A stretch of DNA of 10,016 bases, from positions 1 to 10,016 of the forward strand of contig URTL01000068.1 of the NCBI GenBank assembly GCA_900550785.1, in the 5' to 3' direction. Made by a program: the position numbers and the translations under genes. The notes under the pieces are model-generated. The model was given only the letters and a program-made list of their open reading frames with translations. It did no database searches and was not told where the DNA came from. The stretch's first letter is position 1; each line of letters begins with the position of its first letter. Shown in pieces: positions 6,718-10,016 of this stretch. This DNA is from an uncultured Collinsella sp. Its GTDB lineage: Bacteria > Actinomycetota > Coriobacteriia > Coriobacteriales > Coriobacteriaceae.

Positions 6718-7635
6718 ATGCGCTGCCTTATCATCCACAACCCGGCATCGGGCCCCAGCTCAGATGAAATCTTCGCATTCACGCACGCCCTTGCACAGGG
6801 CGGCGACGAGGTCGTGATGCGCTTTATCGGCGATGGCATGGAACCCGAGGACGCCGTGGCAGACGTGCGCGAGTTTGACCGCGTGGTCGTTTCGGGCGGC
6901 GACGGCACTGTCTCCAACGTGCTCGACCAGATGCGCGGATGCGGTGTCCCCACGCTCGTCTTCCCCTCCGGTACGGCCTGCCTGTTCTTCAACAACATCG
7001 GTAATGCCCCCGAGGCAGCGGCGCTTGCCAAGGCTTGCCGTGCCGGTCGCACGGTCAAAGTCGACATGGGCGAGCTCTTTTGGCTCGACGAGAACGGCAA
7101 CGAGAAGCGCCACGGCTTCATCATCATCGCCGGCTCGGGTTTCGACGCCGAAATCATGATGAAGGCCGCCCCCACCAAAAACGACATCGGCGAGATCGCC
7201 TACTTCCTCTCTGCGCTCGCCACGCCCAACCCTACGGTAGCGCACTTTACGATTGAGCATGACGGCATTGTCGAGGAGCTCGACGGCATCTGCTGCATGG
7301 CCGGCAACACCTCGGTCATCCAAAACGACATCAACCTGTTCCCCGACTGCCGCATGAACGATGGCATGGTCGACATTGCGGTCATCGAACCCGTGCGCAC
7401 CGTGCAGCTGCTGCCTACTGTGATCACCGCTGCGCTTGACCCCGCCGGCAAGGTACTCGGGCGCCCGCAGTTCAAGATCATCCAGACCAAGGAAGCCAAG
7501 ATCACCTGCACCCCGTCGCTGGGCATGCAGTTCGATGGCGAGATTATCTCCAGCAATTCGGGCGTCTTTGGAGCCCGCGCGCTTCCGCAATGCCTCGACC
7601 TCATCGTCGACGAATTCTCCCCGCTCGGAAAATAG
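6718..7635 (+). CDS. Diacylglycerol-kinase-family lipid kinase (DgkB/YegS-like)
   Basis: A 305-residue kinase of the diacylglycerol/sphingosine kinase family, expected to phosphorylate a lipid such as diacylglycerol at the inner face of the membrane and return it to phospholipid synthesis. The opening RCLIIHNPASGP is typical. The nucleotide motif SGGDGTVSNVLD is at 59-70, followed by FPSGTACLFFNNIG at 82-95, GSGFDAEIM at 139-147, MNDGMVDIAVI at 213-223 and QFDGEI at 271-276. Unusually, the GTxN position (commonly GTANDFA or GTGNLFA) reads GTAC, with Cys88 in place of Asn. ATG at 6718 has only a weak GGGAA upstream. Its TAG overlaps the AGGAGG that serves the next small gene, suggesting translational coupling. 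The lipid substrate is not decidable from sequence. Confidence 0.88.
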   Translation: MRCLIIHNPASGPSSDEIFAFTHALAQGGDEVVMRFIGDGMEPEDAVADVREFDRVVVSGGDGTVSNVLDQMRGCGVPTLVFPSGTACLFFNNIGNAPEAAALAKACRAGRTVKVDMGELFWLDENGNEKRHGFIIIAGSGFDAEIMMKAAPTKNDIGEIAYFLSALATPNPTVAHFTIEHDGIVEELDGICCMAGNTSVIQNDINLFPDCRMNDGMVDIAVIEPVRTVQLLPTVITAALDPAGKVLGRPQFKIIQTKEAKITCTPSLGMQFDGEIISSNSGVFGARALPQCLDLIVDEFSPLGK

Positions 7636-7644
7636 GAGGACCCT

Positions 7645-7737
7645 ATGAACGACAATCCCCTGCTCGGCTTTATCATCATCGTTTTGGCCATGCTCGTCGG
7701 CTATGCGATCAACGTGATCCACCGCCGGAAGAAGTAA
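7645..7737 (+). CDS. 30-residue single-pass membrane protein, unrecognised
   Basis: A short frame ATG to TAA encoding MNDNPLLGFIIIVLAMLVGY followed by AINVIHRRKK. The layout is a short polar N-terminus, one hydrophobic helix from about residue 6 to 25, and a basic HRRKK tail that by the positive-inside rule should face the cytoplasm. AGGAGG (7634-7639) lies five bases before the ATG, the best-placed ribosome binding site on the plus strand here, and overlaps the lipid kinase stop codon. A clear terminator follows 35 bases after the stop, so it is the last gene of a two-gene unit. I do not recognise a family. A partner or regulator of the membrane-acting lipid kinase is possible from position alone. 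Confidence 0.7.
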   Translation: MNDNPLLGFIIIVLAMLVGYAINVIHRRKK

Positions 7738-7772
7738 TTCCACATTGGTATGATATTCATCCAATTATCGTC

Positions 7773-7813
7773 TCCCCTGTTGTTTATGCATTTGCCAAAC
7801 AGCAGGGGATTTT
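7773..7813 (+). terminator. Rho-independent terminator of the lipid kinase unit
   Basis: TCCCCTGTTGTTT (7773-7785) pairs with AAACAGCAGGGGA (7797-7809), a 13-base stem with one G-U pair and an 11-base loop. TTTT and a second U-rich patch (CATTTC) follow directly. It ends the transcript of the lipid kinase and the 30-residue protein. Confidence 0.88.
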
Positions 7814-8043
7814 CATTTCAGGCATTCCCAGCTACTTTATTCGGCTACAGTAATTACAGGGCGTCTTTATTAAAGTAAAGCTACAAACTGAGTACAATTA
7901 ACCGCTCGTCGCATATTTCATCACGCTTATCGAGTAAGTGTCTTTCATAGATGAATATTGTTTCCAGTTCGTTACGCTAATGGGGTGTCTTTATTGGCTG
8001 AAGCCCTCTGGCGACAGAGGGCTTTCGCACGCTGGGAGGGAAA
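7814..8043 (+). promoter_or_regulatory. Non-coding leader region upstream of the C69 peptidase
   Basis: This A/T-richer gap carries no convincing gene. TACAAT (7893-7898) is a good -10 match, with TTAAAG (7870-7875) at 17 bases as a weak -35. A start near 7905 would give a leader of about 140 bases. GGGYGTCTTTATT occurs twice (7859-7871 and 7983-7995) with a related GTGTCTTTCAT between them (7938-7948), and TTCAT-AG-ATGAA (7945-7956) is a short palindrome. The region ends in a strong hairpin and the ribosome binding site GGGAGGG (8034-8040). Promoter placement is tentative. Confidence 0.4.
8001..8024 (+). promoter_or_regulatory. Leader hairpin with a GCGA tetraloop before the C69 gene
   Basis: AAGCCCTCTG (8001-8010) pairs perfectly with CAGAGGGCTT (8015-8024) around GCGA, a GNRA-type tetraloop. 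It ends nine bases before the GGGAGGG ribosome binding site of the next gene. The following bases, TCGC, give no real U-run, so it is either a weak attenuator or, more likely, a structural 5' leader element that stabilises the mRNA or tunes ribosome access. Confidence 0.6.
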
Positions 8044-9975
8044 ATGAGGAAAACTCACCCCGTCAACGCGCTCAAGAAGCTAGGCATAGGCCTCGCCTTT
8101 GGAGCTGCAACCATCATGTCCATGCCGACATCTGCGCTCGCCTGCACGCAGATATACATGGGCAAAAACTATACGGCCGACGGCAATACGTACTACGGCC
8201 GCGCCGAGGACTTTGGCAAGCGCTATCTTAAGCACTACGGCATCGAACCTGCCCACGAACCTGGCTTTAAGTACAGCTCGATTGAATCTGCTTTTGAATA
8301 CACTTCGAACAAGCCTACCTATCGTTACAGCTATGTACGCGACCACCCCTCCAACTGGATGGGTCGCACCGACGCCTATTCCGAGGCCGGAATCAACGAG
8401 AAGGGCGTCTCCTGCTCTGCCACGCTAAGCACTTCCTATAACGAGGAGGCCGATGCAGCAGACCGCATCGATGAGAAAGTGGGTCTGGGCGAGTACAGTT
8501 ACGGCAGCATCATCCTGGGCGAGAGCGCCACGGCCCGCGAGGGCGTCGAGCTTCTCGGCAGACTGATCGATGATCAAGGCGTCTGCACCAACGACCAGAT
8601 CATCATCGCCGACAACAACGAGACCTGGCTGTTCGCCACACTTTCCGCCCATCAGTGGATCGCCATGAAGCTCGCTGACGACGTCGCGTCGCTCAACCCT
8701 AATATCGGGAGCCTCAACTACGATGTCGACCTTGATGACCCCGAGAACTGCCTACACTCCGAGGGCATCGAGTCCATGCCCGTGGAGAAGGGCTTCGCCA
8801 AATACTCCGCTGACGGCAAATTCGATGTCGCCCAAACGTATGGCGAAAGCCTCGCCGATTCCGGCGTAAACCAGTGGTCCCGCTATGTGCAAGGCCGCGA
8901 TTATTTTGGTAGTCAGCTGACCGAAGGCACAGATTACGACATTATCACAGTAAAGAAGGATGGAAAACCTGACCAAAAGGGAGCCATGGTCAGCGAAATC
9001 CAGCCCCTGTTCTTCAGGCCTGGCAAGTCTGGCTGGAGCACCTTTGAGCTGATTCGTGCCTTTGGCAACCGCGGCGAGAACGTCCCTGGCCTCAACGCGA
9101 ACACTGATGGTGTTTATTGCATCGGCAGCGAGCGCAACACCGAGATCAACCTCTTCCAGATTCGTCGCGGGTATGACCCCGAAGTCGCTACCATCCAGTG
9201 GGAAATGCTCTCCCGCGCCGCGTACTCCGTCGCCATCCCGTTGTACTCCGCTCTGATAACTGAGGTCAGCCCGTACTTCAGCGATCAGACCGTCTCCTTC
9301 GATCACTGCAACCAGACTGACGTCGTGTACAACGAGGAGCCCGAGAACTCAATCAACTACGTCCTCATGGACATCAGCTCGCTCTGCTTCGAGAACCCTG
9401 ACACCCTTGGTGTCAGCGTCCGTGCCTACCTCGATGCGCTCCAGAACGAGCTTATCGAGCAGAACAAGGAAGTTGACGCCGCCATGCTGGCCGAGACGAC
9501 CACCGAGGGCCGCACCGCCCTGGCCAACAAGGCCGGCAAGGCTGCTACCGAGAACACCTACAAGAAGTGCAAGGCACTGCTCCAGGAGATGCGCGCCTAT
9601 CAGAAGGCCGAAAACTTCGACCAGCCCTTTACCCCAAGCGACCTGAACACCGAGACCAACGGCCTCAAGGTGTCCATCACCTACGCCAAGGATGCTCTTG
9701 CCACCGATCCGGTCACCCCGGATCAGCCCGGCACTCCTGAGCAGCCTGGCACTCCCGAGCAGCCCGCTAAGCCCGAGCAGCCGGCCGCCAAGCCTGAGAA
9801 GCCTGGCAAGTCCGACACCACGACCACGGTAACCACTAACAAGACGAACACCAAGGGCGGCCTGCCCACCACTGGCGATCGTTTTGATGGCCGCATGGTG
9901 GCCGCATTCGCCATCGCTGGCGTTGCCGTCATCTCCGCGGGCGGTTACTTCCTCTACCGTCGCAATAAGGAGTAA
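8044..9975 (+). CDS. Secreted, sortase-anchored family C69 (PepD-type) peptidase
   Basis: A 643-residue extracellular Ntn-hydrolase of peptidase family C69, expected to cleave dipeptides or short peptides. Residues 1-33 form a signal peptide: a basic N-terminus, the hydrophobic stretch LGIGLAFGAATIM, then an Ala-Leu-Ala cleavage site immediately before Cys34, the predicted N-terminal nucleophile. Family motifs follow: ADGNTYYGRAEDF at 45-57 (Arg53, Glu55, Asp56), EAGINEKGVSCSAT at 114-127 and IADNNETWLFATLSAHQW at 188-205. The C-terminus has a Pro-rich linker (about 556-587), a Thr-rich stretch, LPTTG at 607-611, a membrane helix at 619-638 and RRNKE, a standard sortase sorting signal. The enzyme should therefore be covalently fixed to peptidoglycan. 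It is longer than typical PepD (about 470) because of the linker and anchor. ATG at 8044 has GGGAGGG just upstream. It lies after a terminator and is probably a single-gene transcript. Confidence 0.92.
   Translation: MRKTHPVNALKKLGIGLAFGAATIMSMPTSALACTQIYMGKNYTADGNTYYGRAEDFGKRYLKHYGIEPAHEPGFKYSSIESAFEYTSNKPTYRYSYVRDHPSNWMGRTDAYSEAGINEKGVSCSATLSTSYNEEADAADRIDEKVGLGEYSYGSIILGESATAREGVELLGRLIDDQGVCTNDQIIIADNNETWLFATLSAHQWIAMKLADDVASLNPNIGSLNYDVDLDDPENCLHSEGIESMPVEKGFAKYSADGKFDVAQTYGESLADSGVNQWSRYVQGRDYFGSQLTEGTDYDIITVKKDGKPDQKGAMVSEIQPLFFRPGKSGWSTFELIRAFGNRGENVPGLNANTDGVYCIGSERNTEINLFQIRRGYDPEVATIQWEMLSRAAYSVAIPLYSALITEVSPYFSDQTVSFDHCNQTDVVYNEEPENSINYVLMDISSLCFENPDTLGVSVRAYLDALQNELIEQNKEVDAAMLAETTTEGRTALANKAGKAATENTYKKCKALLQEMRAYQKAENFDQPFTPSDLNTETNGLKVSITYAKDALATDPVTPDQPGTPEQPGTPEQPAKPEQPAAKPEKPGKSDTTTTVTTNKTNTKGGLPTTGDRFDGRMVAAFAIAGVAVISAGGYFLYRRNKE
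9724..9798 (+). repeat. In-frame Pro-rich tandem repeat in the C69 peptidase linker
   Basis: Three 18-base units and one 21-base unit in a row encode QPGTPE, QPGTPE, QPAKPE and QPAAKPE (residues 561-585). Such Pro/Glu repeats are common wall-spanning spacers before LPXTG anchors. Being near-identical at DNA level, the copy number is likely to vary between strains. Confidence 0.85.
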
Positions 9976-9990
9976 CGTCCTAGCTGTGCG

Positions 9991-10016
9991 GGCGAGGCAG
10001 CAATGGCAGCCTCGCC
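9991..10016 (+). terminator. Terminator stem after the C69 gene (cut at window edge)
   Basis: GGCGAGGC (9991-9998) pairs perfectly with GCCTCGCC (10009-10016), and two further GC pairs are possible inside the loop. It starts 15 bases after the C69 stop codon. The window ends exactly at the stem base, so a U-run cannot be checked. Confidence 0.6.

Noticed and set aside
6760..7764. A 334-residue open frame on the minus strand opposite the lipid kinase
   Set aside because: It is a shadow of a well-supported lipid kinase, rich in His/Asp/Val with no family features.
7590..7853. An 87-residue plus-strand frame spanning the end of the lipid kinase and the terminator
   Set aside because: It translates across the 30-residue gene in another frame and straight through a strong intrinsic terminator, and has no supporting motif.
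8128..8148. Lipoprotein signal (lipobox) at the C69 peptidase Cys34
   Set aside because: The residues before the Cys are Ala-Leu-Ala, so Leu is at -2 rather than the required -3, and this fits a type I signal peptidase site. The C-terminal LPTTG anchor also explains surface attachment.
7938..8231. A 97-residue frame starting in the leader and overlapping the C69 gene
   Set aside because: It begins at a GTG with no ribosome binding site, runs through the leader hairpin and continues out of frame inside the C69 signal-peptide region.
9724..9798. CRISPR-like or mobile repeat array
   Set aside because: The 18-base periodicity is in frame, has no spacers and encodes a Pro-rich wall linker typical of LPXTG proteins.

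Overview
The window looks like a chromosomal, core-genome stretch from a high-GC Gram-positive bacterium. My best guess is a gut Coriobacteriia member such as Collinsella. This rests on GC-rich coding sequence, strong AGGAGG-type ribosome binding sites, an LPXTG-type cell-wall-anchored protein, and the gene set (two adjacent acetate kinases, exonuclease VII, RNase D, a YugP-like membrane zinc peptidase). The genus is inference. I see no insertion sequences, phage genes, CRISPR arrays, tRNAs or rRNAs.

Layout: positions 1-6619 are all transcribed on the minus strand. Read in the direction of transcription (right to left) they hold RNase D (6619-5486), a membrane zinc metallopeptidase (5421-4717), a GC-rich hairpin (4700-4671), exonuclease VII large subunit xseA (4601-3150), small subunit xseB (3107-2841), a HIT-family hydrolase (2791-2456), a terminator hairpin (2395-2362), a complete acetate kinase (2308-1130), a terminator (1118-1080), and a second acetate kinase that runs off the left edge (965-1). 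The hairpins suggest four minus-strand units: rnd plus the peptidase, xseA-xseB-HIT, ackA copy 2, and ackA copy 1.

From 6718 onward everything is on the plus strand. A diacylglycerol-kinase-family lipid kinase (6718-7635) is followed, with its stop codon overlapping the next ribosome binding site, by an unannotated 30-residue single-pass membrane protein (7645-7737). A clear terminator follows (7773-7813). A 306-base non-coding leader then precedes a 643-residue secreted, sortase-anchored family C69 peptidase (8044-9975), which ends at another hairpin cut by the window edge. The rnd and lipid kinase genes diverge from a short region whose -10 elements overlap on the two strands.

Functionally: the acetate kinases make ATP from acetyl phosphate in fermentation; exonuclease VII and RNase D handle DNA repair and RNA processing; the lipid kinase and its small partner belong to the membrane; the C69 enzyme would act on peptides outside the cell, attached to peptidoglycan. 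I do not see a clearly new defence or mobile system. The points most worth a second look are the active-site differences between the two acetate kinases, the lipid kinase with an altered nucleotide-loop residue and a tiny membrane partner, and the C69 enzyme whose catalytic cysteine appears to be exposed directly by signal peptidase.
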